A stretch of 64,000 nucleotides of DNA from Clostridiales bacterium (GCA_012517905.1 JAAYUE010000030.1:1-64000), one strand, 5' to 3'. Numbered from the stretch's first letter, positions 46,369-56,326 are shown. Notes: a model not told the origin generated them from the letters alone. Made by a program: numbers and translations.

Positions 46369-47049
46369 ATGAGAGTATACGCGATCAATGCAAGTCCGAG
46401 GAAAAAATTCAACTCCGGAACGATGCTGGACCATTTTGTCCAGGGGGTCGCCGCGGCTCAGGCCGATATCGAGGTCGTCCGCAAGAATCTTTACGAACTG
46501 GAATACCGCGGGTGCTGCGAGTGCTATCGCTGCCGCACAAAGGGCGGCGCGGACTACGGCAGATGCGGCTATCCCGACGCGATTCGGGACCTGCTGGACG
46601 ACATGGCGCACGCCGACGGAATCGTGTTTTCGACGCCGATCTATTTTCACAACATTCCCGGGGAACTGCGCAGCTTTATGGAGAGGCTCCTGTACCCCTT
46701 CATCTCCTATGGAGAGGGCGGCCGCAGCTGCATCGCCCCGCGCAAGATTCGAACGGCCTTTATCTACACGATGAATGTGAAAGCGCAGGAGATGCAGGAT
46801 CGAGGCTACGAACACTATCTGGCCTCCATGGAAAATTGGACGCAGTATGTGTTCGGCCACCCGCCGGAAAAAGTCTACGCGTTCAATACCTACCAGTACG
46901 CGGACTATTCGAAATATGAAGCCGGCGCCTGGAGTCTGGAAGACAAGACCCTGTGGCGCGACACGCAGTTTCCGGTCGACTGCAAACACGCGTTTGTGGC
47001 CGGCAGGAGAATGGCCATGCGAATTCTGCAGGACAAAGTGCAATCATAG
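46369..47049 (+). CDS. Flavodoxin-like NAD(P)H-dependent oxidoreductase
   Basis: INASPRKKFNSGTMLDHF; CCECYRCR; DGIVFSTPIYFHNIPGELRSFMERL. Confidence 0.87.
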   Translation: MRVYAINASPRKKFNSGTMLDHFVQGVAAAQADIEVVRKNLYELEYRGCCECYRCRTKGGADYGRCGYPDAIRDLLDDMAHADGIVFSTPIYFHNIPGELRSFMERLLYPFISYGEGGRSCIAPRKIRTAFIYTMNVKAQEMQDRGYEHYLASMENWTQYVFGHPPEKVYAFNTYQYADYSKYEAGAWSLEDKTLWRDTQFPVDCKHAFVAGRRMAMRILQDKVQS

Positions 47050-47090
47050 AATGGAGGAGCGGCTCGACACAAGCCACGACAACAGTACGC

Positions 47091-48614
47091 ATGAAACAAA
47101 CGGAAATAACGAAACTGAAACCCTTTATCAACGGACGATATGTGGACTCGAAGGCTGCGAAGCATACGAACGTATACGACCCGTCTACCGGCAGGGTGAT
47201 CGCGCAGGCGCCATGCTGCACCATGGGCGAGGTGGAGACCGCGATTGCGGCGGCCAAAGCCGCCTTTCCCGCATGGTCGGCAACGCCTGCCCATAAACGG
47301 GCGCAGCTCTTTTTCAACCTGAGAAATCTGCTGACGGCCAATCTGGACGAACTGACGCTGTCCGTGGCCACCGAAAACGGCAAAAACTGGGAGGAATCCA
47401 GGGGAGACGTCGCCAAGGCCATCGAAATGGTCGAAATGGCCTGCGGCATTCCCGCGCTCATGATGGGCGAATCGTTGATGAACACCTCCACCGGCTACGA
47501 TACGGTACTGTATCGCGAGCCGATCGGCGTATTTGCCGGACTGGCGCCGTTTAATTTTCCCGCCATGATCCCTATGGGGTGGATGGCGCCGCTTGCCATC
47601 TGCTGCGGCAATACCTATGTGCTCAAGGCGTCCAGCATGACGCCGATGACGGCGCTGCGCGTTGCGGAGCTTTACCGCCAGGCCGGATTTCCGGACGGCG
47701 TGCTGAACGTCGTCACCTGCTCCCGCGTGGAAGCCGACCAGTTTATGTCGAATCCCGATATCAAGGGCATTACGTTCGTCGGGTCCACCTCGGTCGGGCT
47801 GCATATCTATTCCGAAGCGGGCGCGCACGGCAAGCGGGTTCAGTGCCTCTGCGAGGCGAAGAACCACGGGCTCATCCTCAAAGACGCGCCCATTCAGCGT
47901 ACTGTCGCGGGCGTCATCAACTCCGCCTTTGGCTGCGCGGGCGAGCGCTGCATGGCGCTCTCGACCCTCGTTGTGGAGGAAGAGATTGCGGACGCTCTCG
48001 TGGCGGAACTCAAGACGCAGCTGGCAGGCCGCAATGTCGGCCCGGCCTACGACAAAAAAACGAATCTGGGCCCGGTGATCTCCGCCGAACACCGGCGGTC
48101 CATCTGCGACTGGATTCAGAAGGGCATCGACGAAGGGGCGAAGATCGTGCTGGATGGACGGGACGTCGTGGTTCCCGGCTATGAGGACGGCTTCTATGTC
48201 GGCCCGACCGTTCTGGACCATGTGCGGCCCGGCATGACCGTCGGGGACTGCGAAATCTTCGGGCCGGTGCTCTGCATCAAGCGCGTCAAAAATTTTGAAG
48301 AAGGGCTGGCGATCATGAACGCCAATCCCTACGCCAATGGATCGTGCATCTTTACGCAAAACGGCTATTATGCGCGCGAGTTCGCCCGCCGTACGGACGG
48401 CGGCATGGTTGGCGTGAATGTCGGAATTCCTGTGCCGGTTGCCATATTCCCGTTTTCCGGCCATAAAAACAGCTTCTTTGGCGATCTGCATGCGCACGGC
48501 AAGGACTTCGTCCGCTTCTTTACGGAGAGCAAGACCGTGACCTCGCGCTGGTTTGACGAAGAGGAGATGAAGCAGACGCAAGTCCATACCTGGGACGGAT
48601 CCATGTCCCGATAA
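47091..48614 (+). CDS. CoA-acylating (methylmalonate-)semialdehyde dehydrogenase family
   Basis: PFNFPAMIPMGWMAPLAI, FVGSTSVG, EAKNHGLILKDAPI, INSAFGCAGERCMALST typical of MmsA/IolA. Confidence 0.9.
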   Translation: MKQTEITKLKPFINGRYVDSKAAKHTNVYDPSTGRVIAQAPCCTMGEVETAIAAAKAAFPAWSATPAHKRAQLFFNLRNLLTANLDELTLSVATENGKNWEESRGDVAKAIEMVEMACGIPALMMGESLMNTSTGYDTVLYREPIGVFAGLAPFNFPAMIPMGWMAPLAICCGNTYVLKASSMTPMTALRVAELYRQAGFPDGVLNVVTCSRVEADQFMSNPDIKGITFVGSTSVGLHIYSEAGAHGKRVQCLCEAKNHGLILKDAPIQRTVAGVINSAFGCAGERCMALSTLVVEEEIADALVAELKTQLAGRNVGPAYDKKTNLGPVISAEHRRSICDWIQKGIDEGAKIVLDGRDVVVPGYEDGFYVGPTVLDHVRPGMTVGDCEIFGPVLCIKRVKNFEEGLAIMNANPYANGSCIFTQNGYYAREFARRTDGGMVGVNVGIPVPVAIFPFSGHKNSFFGDLHAHGKDFVRFFTESKTVTSRWFDEEEMKQTQVHTWDGSMSR

Positions 48615-48708
48615 ATCGCGCCGACGCACCGGGCAATCGGAACAAACCGGCGCGGATGGACCGAAATCGGGCATGTTATTTAGAATCATGATTGGAGGAA
48701 AAACTTTG

Positions 48709-49854
48709 ATGAAAGCGGATTTGGTGGTCAGAAACGGGCGGCTGTTCGACCCGTCCCAAAACTTGGACATGGTGGGCGATGTCGCCATCGTCAACGGAAA
48801 AATCGAGGCGATCGGGCCGAATCTCGACGTGGCGGCGGCGATGTCCATCGACGCCTCGGGATGCCTCGTAACCGCGGGCTGGATCGACATCCACGCGCAT
48901 ATATATGAGGGCAGCACCCCGAACGGGATGCCCGTCGACCTCGGTGCGCTGCCGATGGGTATCACCGCGATCGTGGACGCCGGCAGCTCCGGCGTGGCCA
49001 GCTATCGCAACCTGCTCAGGCAGCTGCGCGCCAACAAGACGCGCGGCAAGCTGATGCTCAACGTCAGCGCCTGCGGCATCATCATGCCGAACCAGTTTCC
49101 GGAGCCGGTCGATCCAAAGGTTTGGGACCAGAAACTGTTTGAAAAAGCATATGCCGAGTGCGGCGAGGATATGATTGCGCTCAAGCTGCGCGTATCCCGC
49201 GGCATCGTCGGTGCGCTGGGCCTCGAGCCGCTGCACAAAGCGATCGAAGCCGCCGAGCGGCTCGGCACGAAGCTGGTCGTGCACGTCACCGACGGACCGG
49301 CTCCGATGCGGGAGATCGCGGCGATCCTGCGCCCCGGCGACGTGTTCTGCCACGTATTCCACGGCACCGGACACACGATTCTGACGCCCGAAGGAAAGGT
49401 GGACCCGGGCATCTATGAGGCGCGCGAGCGCGGCGTCATCTTCGACGCCTCCTCCGGACGCGGCAATTTCTCGCTTCGCGTGGCGCGCGCGGCGATTGAG
49501 CAGGGCTTTCTGCCGGATAGCATCAGCACCGACGTAACGCTGCAAAACTGGAATCACCCGCTGGCTGGCCAGCTGCCCACCGTTATGTCGAGATATCTCC
49601 CGCTCGGTATGTCGCTGGCGGATATCATCTCCTGCGTGACCGACGGACCGGCCGTCCAGTTCGGCACCGAGGGCCTCGGCACGCTCGCGCTCAACACGCC
49701 CGCGGACATTACCGTTGCAAAGATGGAGCAGACGTCGAAGCGCTATGTCGACAAGGACGGAGACAGCGTGGATTATTCCGAACTGTTTATTCCGAAAGCG
49801 ACGATCGTCCGCGGCGAGCTCTGGTATCGCGCGGTGGACTGCGCGCTTCTGTAA
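48709..49854 (+). CDS. Amidohydrolase / EF_0837-AHA_3915-type deacetylase family
   Basis: DLVVRNGRLFDPSQNLDMVGDVAIVNGKIEAIG; WIDIHAHIYEG; VHVTDGPAPMREI; HVFHGTGHTIL; STDVTLQNW. Confidence 0.85.
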   Translation: MKADLVVRNGRLFDPSQNLDMVGDVAIVNGKIEAIGPNLDVAAAMSIDASGCLVTAGWIDIHAHIYEGSTPNGMPVDLGALPMGITAIVDAGSSGVASYRNLLRQLRANKTRGKLMLNVSACGIIMPNQFPEPVDPKVWDQKLFEKAYAECGEDMIALKLRVSRGIVGALGLEPLHKAIEAAERLGTKLVVHVTDGPAPMREIAAILRPGDVFCHVFHGTGHTILTPEGKVDPGIYEARERGVIFDASSGRGNFSLRVARAAIEQGFLPDSISTDVTLQNWNHPLAGQLPTVMSRYLPLGMSLADIISCVTDGPAVQFGTEGLGTLALNTPADITVAKMEQTSKRYVDKDGDSVDYSELFIPKATIVRGELWYRAVDCALL

Positions 49855-49877
49855 GACTACCCGGTTACTGTTATCGG

Positions 49878-49983
49878 GAGCGCGGCCGCCCGCGGCGCGC
49901 GCTCGGGATAAAACGCCATTTTCAGATCGTACCACATGGCTGACACTGCCCATATCGCGGTCTGACTCGCCGCGGTATGGGCA
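49878..49983. promoter_or_regulatory. Tandem intercistronic stem-loops
   Basis: gagcgcg...cgcgctc (49878-49904) and tgcccatatcgcgg-tctgactcg-ccgcggtatgggca (49947-49983, one G-U). Confidence 0.6.
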
Positions 49984-50052
49984 ATTGCATCGGCAGCCAT
50001 CATTATAAAACGAACGACCACGGAATCCGACAGAAAGGCAGCGCAGATAATC

Positions 50053-50943
50053 ATGAAAGAATCGATACACAAATATTTTCAGGTGGGGACCGTCCAGTGG
50101 ATGAGCTATCCGAAACTCGATCCGATGGAATCGCTTCGGGCAATCTGCAGGGACGATTTTTTCGACGCCATAGAACTAAAGGGGTTCGGCGTGAAAAACG
50201 CGGAAGCAAAGGCGCTGCTGGAGCAGAGCCGCCTGCGCGTTTGCTACGGGGCGCAGCCCAGATTGCTGGGGCCGAAGTTGAACCCGAACGCCATCGACGA
50301 GGCGGATCGCAAAAAAGCGGAAGCCACCCTGCTGGAGGGGGCGGACGAGGCCAAACTCCTCGGCGCAAAGGGGATTGCATTCCTCGCCGGGAAATGGGAG
50401 AATGAAACGAAGGAGCAGGCGTACGAACAGCTTCTGAAAACGACGCGCAACGTTTGCAGCTATGCGGCGACGCTGGGGTTGGCGGTGGAGCTGGAAGTGT
50501 TCGATTTCGACATGGATAAGGCCGCGCTGATCGGGCCCGCGCCCTACGCCGCGAAATTCGCCGCGGACATGCGCGCCACGCACTCGAACTTCGGTATTTT
50601 GGTCGATCTGTCCCATTTTCCGACCACCTATGAGACAAGCCGGTTCGTCGTTCAGACGCTTCGCCCGTACATCACGCATGTGCATTTCGGCAACGCGGTC
50701 GTGAAACCGGCCTGCGACGGATATGGGGATTTGCACCCGCGCATGGGCTATCCCAACGGCGCAAACGACGTGCCGGAGCTGGTCGACTATCTGCGCGTGC
50801 TCAGGCAGGAGGGGTTCTTCTGCGCCGAGGAACCGCTTGTGCTCTCCATGGAAGTTACGCCGCGCCCCGGCGAGGACGAGCAGATCGTGCTGGCAAACAC
50901 AAAGCGCGCGCTGAACCGCGCATGGGCGCTGCTGGAGGACTAG
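50053..50943 (+). CDS. Sugar phosphate isomerase/epimerase-like TIM-barrel protein
   Basis: ELEVFDFDMDKAALIG, FGILVDLSHFPTTYE, THVHFGNAV, FFCAEEPLVLSMEVTPRPGED; xylose isomerase-like AP-endonuclease fold. Confidence 0.7.
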   Translation: MKESIHKYFQVGTVQWMSYPKLDPMESLRAICRDDFFDAIELKGFGVKNAEAKALLEQSRLRVCYGAQPRLLGPKLNPNAIDEADRKKAEATLLEGADEAKLLGAKGIAFLAGKWENETKEQAYEQLLKTTRNVCSYAATLGLAVELEVFDFDMDKAALIGPAPYAAKFAADMRATHSNFGILVDLSHFPTTYETSRFVVQTLRPYITHVHFGNAVVKPACDGYGDLHPRMGYPNGANDVPELVDYLRVLRQEGFFCAEEPLVLSMEVTPRPGEDEQIVLANTKRALNRAWALLED

Positions 50944-50967
50944 ATCGATTCCGGAAAGGAAGGATTC

Positions 50968-51933
50968 ATGAAAATTGTAGTATTGGACGGGTATACCGAA
51001 AACCCAGGCGATCTGAGCTGGGACGAACTGGGAAAGCTGGGCGAACTGACGGTGTACGACCGCAGCAGCCTGACCGACGAGCAGGAGGCGATCGACCGCA
51101 TCGGCGACGCCCAGATGGTGTATACCAATAAAACGCCGATCAGCCGCAAGGTGATCGACGCCTGTCCGGAGATGCGCTATATCGGCATGCTGGCCACGGG
51201 CTATAACATAGTGGACGTGGAATACGCAAAGTCGAAGGGGATTCCGGTGTGCAACGTGCCCGGATACGGCACCGCTTCGGTGAGCCAGTATGCAATTGCG
51301 CTGCTGCTCGAGATCTGCCATCACATTGGCCATCATGCGCAGACCGTGAAAGAAGGCAAATGGCAGAACAGCATCGACTGGTGCTATTGGGACTACCCGC
51401 TGATCGAGCTGGACGGCAAGACCATGGGCGTCATCGGGTTTGGTCGCATCGGCCAGTCCACCGGACGCATCGCCAAAGTGCTCGGCATGCGCGTGCTGGC
51501 GCACGACGTGGCGCAAAGCGACGCAGGCCGCGCCGTCGGCGAATATGTGGATCTGGACACGCTGTTTGCGCAGTCCGACGTGATCGCGCTGCATTGCAAC
51601 CTGACCGCCGAAAATACCGGCATCATCAACCGCGCCAACATCGCCAGGATGAAGACCGGCGTGATTCTCATCAACAATGCGCGGGGCCAGCTGGTGGTCG
51701 AGCAGGACCTTGCGGACGCGCTCAACAGCGGCAAGGTGGCGGCGGCGGGGCTGGACGTTGTGTCGACGGAGCCGATCAGGGCGGACAACCCGCTCTTATC
51801 CGCGGCCAACTGCATCATCACCCCGCATATCTCATGGGCGCCGAAGGAAAGCCGGCAGCGGATCATGGACTGCGCCGTGGAAAACGCAAAAGCGTATCTG
51901 GCGGGCGCGCTGCAGAATGTCGTCAATCCATAA
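50968..51933 (+). CDS. D-2-hydroxyacid dehydrogenase (glycerate dehydrogenase-like)
   Basis: MGVIGFGRIGQSTGRIAKVLGMRVLAHD; LINNARGQLVVEQDLADALNSG; ITPHISWAP. Confidence 0.92.
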   Translation: MKIVVLDGYTENPGDLSWDELGKLGELTVYDRSSLTDEQEAIDRIGDAQMVYTNKTPISRKVIDACPEMRYIGMLATGYNIVDVEYAKSKGIPVCNVPGYGTASVSQYAIALLLEICHHIGHHAQTVKEGKWQNSIDWCYWDYPLIELDGKTMGVIGFGRIGQSTGRIAKVLGMRVLAHDVAQSDAGRAVGEYVDLDTLFAQSDVIALHCNLTAENTGIINRANIARMKTGVILINNARGQLVVEQDLADALNSGKVAAAGLDVVSTEPIRADNPLLSAANCIITPHISWAPKESRQRIMDCAVENAKAYLAGALQNVVNP

Positions 51934-51958
51934 GCATTGAATCATACGATTCATAAAT

Positions 51959-51998
51959 AGAACGGGAGCGCATCATCCAAGCGGTGCGCTCCCGTTCT
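51959..51998. terminator. Bidirectional terminator between convergent operons
   Basis: Perfect 14-bp stem agaacgggagcgca-N12-tgcgctcccgttct between converging genes. Confidence 0.8.
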
Positions 51999-52029
51999 GT
52001 CGATTGCTGCCGTGAAGCTTTCGAAAAAC

Positions 52030-52923
52030 TTACCCGAACCACTCCGCCGCGGGCGTTGCAAGCAGGTGGAGCATGACCGTCACCGCAAGCAAGTCCGCCG
52101 ACCCTCCGGGGCTGATGTTTCGTTCGATGAAATCCCGGTCCATTCGAAGCAGCAGTTCCATGCCCGCCGTGGTCAGCGCGCCGCCGGCGGCCAAACCCCG
52201 AGCGGCGTATCCTTTCGCGTAATCCAGCGCGTCCATGCCGCGCTTTGCGACGATATTGGTGTCGTCGTTGACCGCGATCAGGTGCAGGAGCGTCTGAACG
52301 AGGACGTCGTTGAGACGGTGCTCTCCGGAAGCCATCAAGTTGGAGAACGCCGGAAGGGAAATGGTTCTTACCGTTTCAAACCCGCTCTCCACCTCGCCGC
52401 GGACGCCTTTCAGCCCGTATTCTCTGTAGAGCCGCTCCCCGTATGTCAGCTTTTTGCCCGGCTCCATCCAATCGAGCTCCCGGGCGCATAGCCCTTTCGT
52501 CATCTGCGCAACCATGTCGCAGAGCCGCTCGATATCCCAGACTGTCTCCCGGGGATTGTCCCGGTGGCAGGCGGCCGCGGCCGCGCTGATGACCCCGAGG
52601 GAGAAGATCAGCCCTTTGTGCGTGTTCACGCCGCCCGTCGCCTGAAACATCGACTGTTCCGCTTTCAGGCCGATTTTACGCAGCCCGCAGAAAAGCGCCG
52701 CGCCGTCTTCGCCCTCAAAGTCCGCGCCGCGCCGGGCGCACTTGAGAAAGAAGGGGGACAGCGCGGCCGTGCTCGCCATAAAGCTGAAAAAATCCATGTC
52801 CTTGTGCGCGCCGCTGTTCAGCCGGTCCACAAGACCGGGTTTCGGCGTCGCGGCGACCTCGTAAAGAAGCGAGGTCACCGCATACTGCCCGATGCGTTCG
52901 CACATCTTTTGTTTTGTCGGCAT
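52030..52923 (-). CDS. citG: Triphosphoribosyl-dephospho-CoA synthase
   Basis: SLLYEVAATPKPGLVDRLNSGAHKDMDFFSFM; GVNTHKGLIFSLG. Confidence 0.93.
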   Translation of the reverse strand: MPTKQKMCERIGQYAVTSLLYEVAATPKPGLVDRLNSGAHKDMDFFSFMASTAALSPFFLKCARRGADFEGEDGAALFCGLRKIGLKAEQSMFQATGGVNTHKGLIFSLGVISAAAAACHRDNPRETVWDIERLCDMVAQMTKGLCARELDWMEPGKKLTYGERLYREYGLKGVRGEVESGFETVRTISLPAFSNLMASGEHRLNDVLVQTLLHLIAVNDDTNIVAKRGMDALDYAKGYAARGLAAGGALTTAGMELLLRMDRDFIERNISPGGSADLLAVTVMLHLLATPAAEWFG

Positions 52924-52977
52924 GTCGTTATCCTCTGTGCACGCGGCTCCGGCGTTGGAATCGGGGGTGTCGGGTCG

Positions 52978-53520
52978 TTACGTGGATTGCTGCGGCCCGG
53001 AGGCGGCGTAGAGCGCGATCATCGAGTCGATCTTCGCGTACAGCTCCGCCATTGAATGGGTCCTGTTTCTCGCGCAGGCATGCGCAATCTCGTTGCAGAG
53101 GAAGCATCTGCGCTCCGAATACCCGAGGCTCTTTCGGGAGATCGCAGCCCCGTCCCGTCCTATGATATCATAATCCAGCAGACGGCCCAAAGGATGCGTG
53201 TTTTCGATCTGTACCGTCAGTTCCTTCAGCTTACTTCCGCTCAGGTTTACCACGACATAGGCCTCGTAACCGGTGGCATTGTCATGCGTTTCGTTGTATA
53301 CGGGAACAAGGCCGCGCTCCGAGAGCCGGCGGAGCAGCTCCTGATAACCCGCCTGAAACGCCTTTTTGCTGGCGGGCGTTTTTTTGCGGCTCCCGGGGAC
53401 GTTGACGGTCAGGGAGACCAGGGGCAATCCATACTGCGACACCAGTTCGCTTTGACGTTTTGCCTTGTTGTCCCGGGCCGCCAGCATCTGCTCGAGCGTG
53501 ACCTGTTCTGTCTGCGGCAT
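52978..53520 (-). CDS. citX: Holo-citrate lyase synthase (phosphoribosyl-dephospho-CoA transferase)
   Basis: SLTVNVPGSRKK; HPLGRLLDYDIIGRDG; RCFLCNEIAHACARNRTHS. Confidence 0.9.
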   Translation of the reverse strand: MPQTEQVTLEQMLAARDNKAKRQSELVSQYGLPLVSLTVNVPGSRKKTPASKKAFQAGYQELLRRLSERGLVPVYNETHDNATGYEAYVVVNLSGSKLKELTVQIENTHPLGRLLDYDIIGRDGAAISRKSLGYSERRCFLCNEIAHACARNRTHSMAELYAKIDSMIALYAASGPQQST

Positions 53521-53521
53521 G

Positions 53522-55081
53522 TTACGAATTCCTCTTCACCTGGCGGATGACGTCGATGACGGAGCCGTCCCTGTATTTGACGACGCCGACGATTTTATCT
53601 TCCCACTGAATCGGCGCGGGTTCGCCGACGATTTTGTCCGCCTTCGCTTTCAGCTCTTCGATGGTGCAAACGGGTATATTCGCGGCCTTCAGGTTCGCCA
53701 GAAGGTCCGTTCTTAGCGGGTTGACGGCGGTCCCCTGATCCGTCACCAGGATATCGATCGTACTGCCTGGCGTGACCACGGTGTTGACCTTGGAGAGGAT
53801 GGTCGGGATTCTGCCGCGGATCAGCGGCGCGTTGATGATGGTCACGGAAGCGCCGGCCGCCGTGTCGCAGTGTCCGCCGGAGGCGCCGCGGATGACGCCG
53901 TCGGACCCCGTGATGACGTTGACGTTGAAATCCAGGTCGATTTCGAGCGCGCTGAGGATGACGACGTCCAGCTGATGCGCGGCGCAGCCTTCGTTGTCGG
54001 GGCTTGCGTAGTATTCCGCGTCGATCTGATGGTGGAAGCGGTTGTCCTTGAGCGACTCGACCGCGCGCAGGTCGAAGCTCTGCACGTCCAGAATCCTGTG
54101 GATCAGCCCTTCCTCGTGCATTTCGACGATCTGCTGGGTGATTCCGCCCAGCGCGAAACTCGCCTTGATGTCGGCGGCGATCATCTTCTCGCGCAGATAC
54201 CTTGTGGTGGCCAGCGCGGAACCGCCGGAGCCCGTCTGCAGGGAATAGCCGTCGTAAAAATAGCCGGATGCCTCGATCACGTCCGCGGCGCGCTTTGCGA
54301 TGAGGAGTTCCTTGGGGTTTGTCGTATAGCGGGTTGCGCCGGAGACGATGCCCTTCGGATCGCCGATGCAGTCGACCACAACGATATAGTCCACCTGCGA
54401 CTCCGGAATGGCGAAGGGTACGTTCGGGTACGGCACCAGATTGTCGGTGATCAATACGACGTTTTTTGCATACAGCGCGTCCACCTTTGCGTAACCGAGC
54501 GAGCCGCAGGCGGAGGCGGCGGTATTCCCGCGGGAGTAACCGTTCGCGTTGCCGTAGGGATCGCAGGACGGCACGCCCAGAAACGCCACGTCGATGGGCA
54601 GCTCGCCCGAGGCGATGGCTCTGGCCCGGCCGCCGTGCGAATTGATGGTCACGGGGATATCCATCAGTCCGTTGGACACCTCGTTGGCGAGTTCGCCGCG
54701 AAGTCCGCTGGTTTCAATCCTGCGGACGACTCCGTTTTTGATGTGCTTGATCAGGGGGGCGTGGATATCAATCAGGGAACTCGGCGCCAGCACGAGGTCC
54801 TTGATGCCCATCGACGCGATGACGTCCATGACCATGTTGACGACGAAGTCGCCGTTGCGAAAGTGGTGGTGGAAGGATATGGTCATCCCGTCGCGAAGGC
54901 CCGTCGCGCGGATCGCCTCCTCGAGCGAGCCGATGATCTTGTTCTTCGCGGGGTTGAGCTGACGGTCTTTCAGCCGTTCCGTGTTCTTCGCCTGTCCGCC
55001 GACCAGCTGATTGCTGTAGGGCTTGAGCGGTCCGATGCCGGCAACCTCGGCGGGGATTTCTCGTTTTACTCCGTTTTGCAT
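53522..55081 (-). CDS. citF: Citrate lyase alpha subunit
   Basis: TISFHHHFRNGDFVVNMVMDVIASMGIKDL; YFYDGYSLQTGSGGSALATTRYL; GSDGVIRGASGGHCDTAAGA. Confidence 0.95.
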   Translation of the reverse strand: MQNGVKREIPAEVAGIGPLKPYSNQLVGGQAKNTERLKDRQLNPAKNKIIGSLEEAIRATGLRDGMTISFHHHFRNGDFVVNMVMDVIASMGIKDLVLAPSSLIDIHAPLIKHIKNGVVRRIETSGLRGELANEVSNGLMDIPVTINSHGGRARAIASGELPIDVAFLGVPSCDPYGNANGYSRGNTAASACGSLGYAKVDALYAKNVVLITDNLVPYPNVPFAIPESQVDYIVVVDCIGDPKGIVSGATRYTTNPKELLIAKRAADVIEASGYFYDGYSLQTGSGGSALATTRYLREKMIAADIKASFALGGITQQIVEMHEEGLIHRILDVQSFDLRAVESLKDNRFHHQIDAEYYASPDNEGCAAHQLDVVILSALEIDLDFNVNVITGSDGVIRGASGGHCDTAAGASVTIINAPLIRGRIPTILSKVNTVVTPGSTIDILVTDQGTAVNPLRTDLLANLKAANIPVCTIEELKAKADKIVGEPAPIQWEDKIVGVVKYRDGSVIDVIRQVKRNS

Positions 55082-55093
55082 CGCTGTTTCACC

Positions 55094-55975
55094 TCATTCT
55101 ACTCTCGCTTTGACGGCATCCGCCAAGGCGAGCACTCTTTGCGCCCGGGTCACAACCGGTTTATCGATCATCTTGCCGTTCAGGCTCACGACGCCGGAGC
55201 CGCGCTTTGCCGCTTCTTCGCTGGCCTCCAATATTCTGGCGGCCTTCGCGGTTTCCTCGGGGGTCGGGGTATAGAGCCGGTGGACGGTTTCGATCTGTCT
55301 CGGGTTGATGATGGATTTTCCGTCAAAGCCCAGCTGCTTGATCAACTTCACTTCGTTGGCGAATCCTTCCTCGTCGTTTACGTTTGAAAACACGGTGTCG
55401 ACCGCGTCGATGCCGGCGGCCCGCGCGGCAAACAGGATCAGGCTTCTCGCCGTCAGGAGCTCGATGCCCTCGGGGGAGCGGTTGGTCTTCAGATCGGTCA
55501 CGAAATCCTCCGCGCCGAGCGCGATGCCGATCAGCCGGCTGCTGGCCGTTGCGATCTGCTGCGCGTTGAGAACGCCCTTTGCGCTTTCGATGGCCGCAAA
55601 CAGCTTGACGGTTCCGACTTCCATGCCGGCGTCCTGTTCGATTTTGGTCATCAGCGCGTCCGCATCCACGACATCCTGCGCCGTTTCCGTCTTCGGCATG
55701 CGAATGGCGTCGGGCTTGGCGCGCACAATCGCTTCGTAGTCCTCCCGCCCATAGGGGGTATTCAGCGCGTTGACGCGGACGAGCACCTCGGTCTTGCCGT
55801 AGTCCATCGTCTTCAGCGCGTGATAGACCAGCAGGCGCGCCGCGTCCTTTTCGTTCACCGAGACCGAGTCCTCAAGGTCGATCATGATGGAGTCGGCGCC
55901 GTAGATATGCGCGTCCCGCAGCATCCCGGGATTGTTGCCCGGAACAAAGAGCATGGTCCTTCTCAGCTTTTCCAT
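55094..55975 (-). CDS. citE: Citrate lyase beta subunit
   Basis: RRTMLFVPGNNPGMLRDAHIYGADSIMIDLEDSVSVNEKDAAR; IGIALGAEDFVTDL. Confidence 0.95.
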   Translation of the reverse strand: MEKLRRTMLFVPGNNPGMLRDAHIYGADSIMIDLEDSVSVNEKDAARLLVYHALKTMDYGKTEVLVRVNALNTPYGREDYEAIVRAKPDAIRMPKTETAQDVVDADALMTKIEQDAGMEVGTVKLFAAIESAKGVLNAQQIATASSRLIGIALGAEDFVTDLKTNRSPEGIELLTARSLILFAARAAGIDAVDTVFSNVNDEEGFANEVKLIKQLGFDGKSIINPRQIETVHRLYTPTPEETAKAARILEASEEAAKRGSGVVSLNGKMIDKPVVTRAQRVLALADAVKARVE

Positions 55976-56278
55976 CTATTTCACCTCCCAGGGATAGCAG
56001 GGGGTCTGTGTGGCCCTGCTGACGGCGGACGTCACCCGCGCCTGAATGGTGCAGTCCAGCGCGCCCTTGTCGTTTGCGCGGACGAGCGCGTCGTTGACGC
56101 CCATATCCTCCAGCGTCTCCCGGATCACCTTTTTGATCTGTTCGCCAAAGAGGTTTTCCACGGTGCTCTTGAGCTGGATTTCGATGCCCTTGTCTTCGTT
56201 TTGCTCTATGGTGATCGAGATGTCGCTCGACTCAAGGGTACCGGCGATTCCTGTGCTTTGAATGGTCAACTGTTTCAT
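55976..56278 (-). CDS. citD: Citrate lyase acyl carrier protein (gamma subunit)
   Basis: Small ORF between citE and citC; AGTLESSDISITIEQNE carrier-protein serine region. Confidence 0.92.
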   Translation of the reverse strand: MKQLTIQSTGIAGTLESSDISITIEQNEDKGIEIQLKSTVENLFGEQIKKVIRETLEDMGVNDALVRANDKGALDCTIQARVTSAVSRATQTPCYPWEVK

Positions 56279-56326
56279 CTTCTCTATCCTTTTCTATGCG
56301 CCGGTTCAACCGAACGCATGAATTGT

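Noticed and set aside
44427-46412. 661-aa minus-strand ORF (and 46905-48965, 686 aa)
   Set aside because: Antisense to DhaL, Fe-ADH and semialdehyde dehydrogenase genes; no domain signatures.
53870-55387. 505-aa plus-strand ORF (and 56857-58920, 687 aa)
   Set aside because: Antisense to citF/citE and citC/icd; skewed composition.
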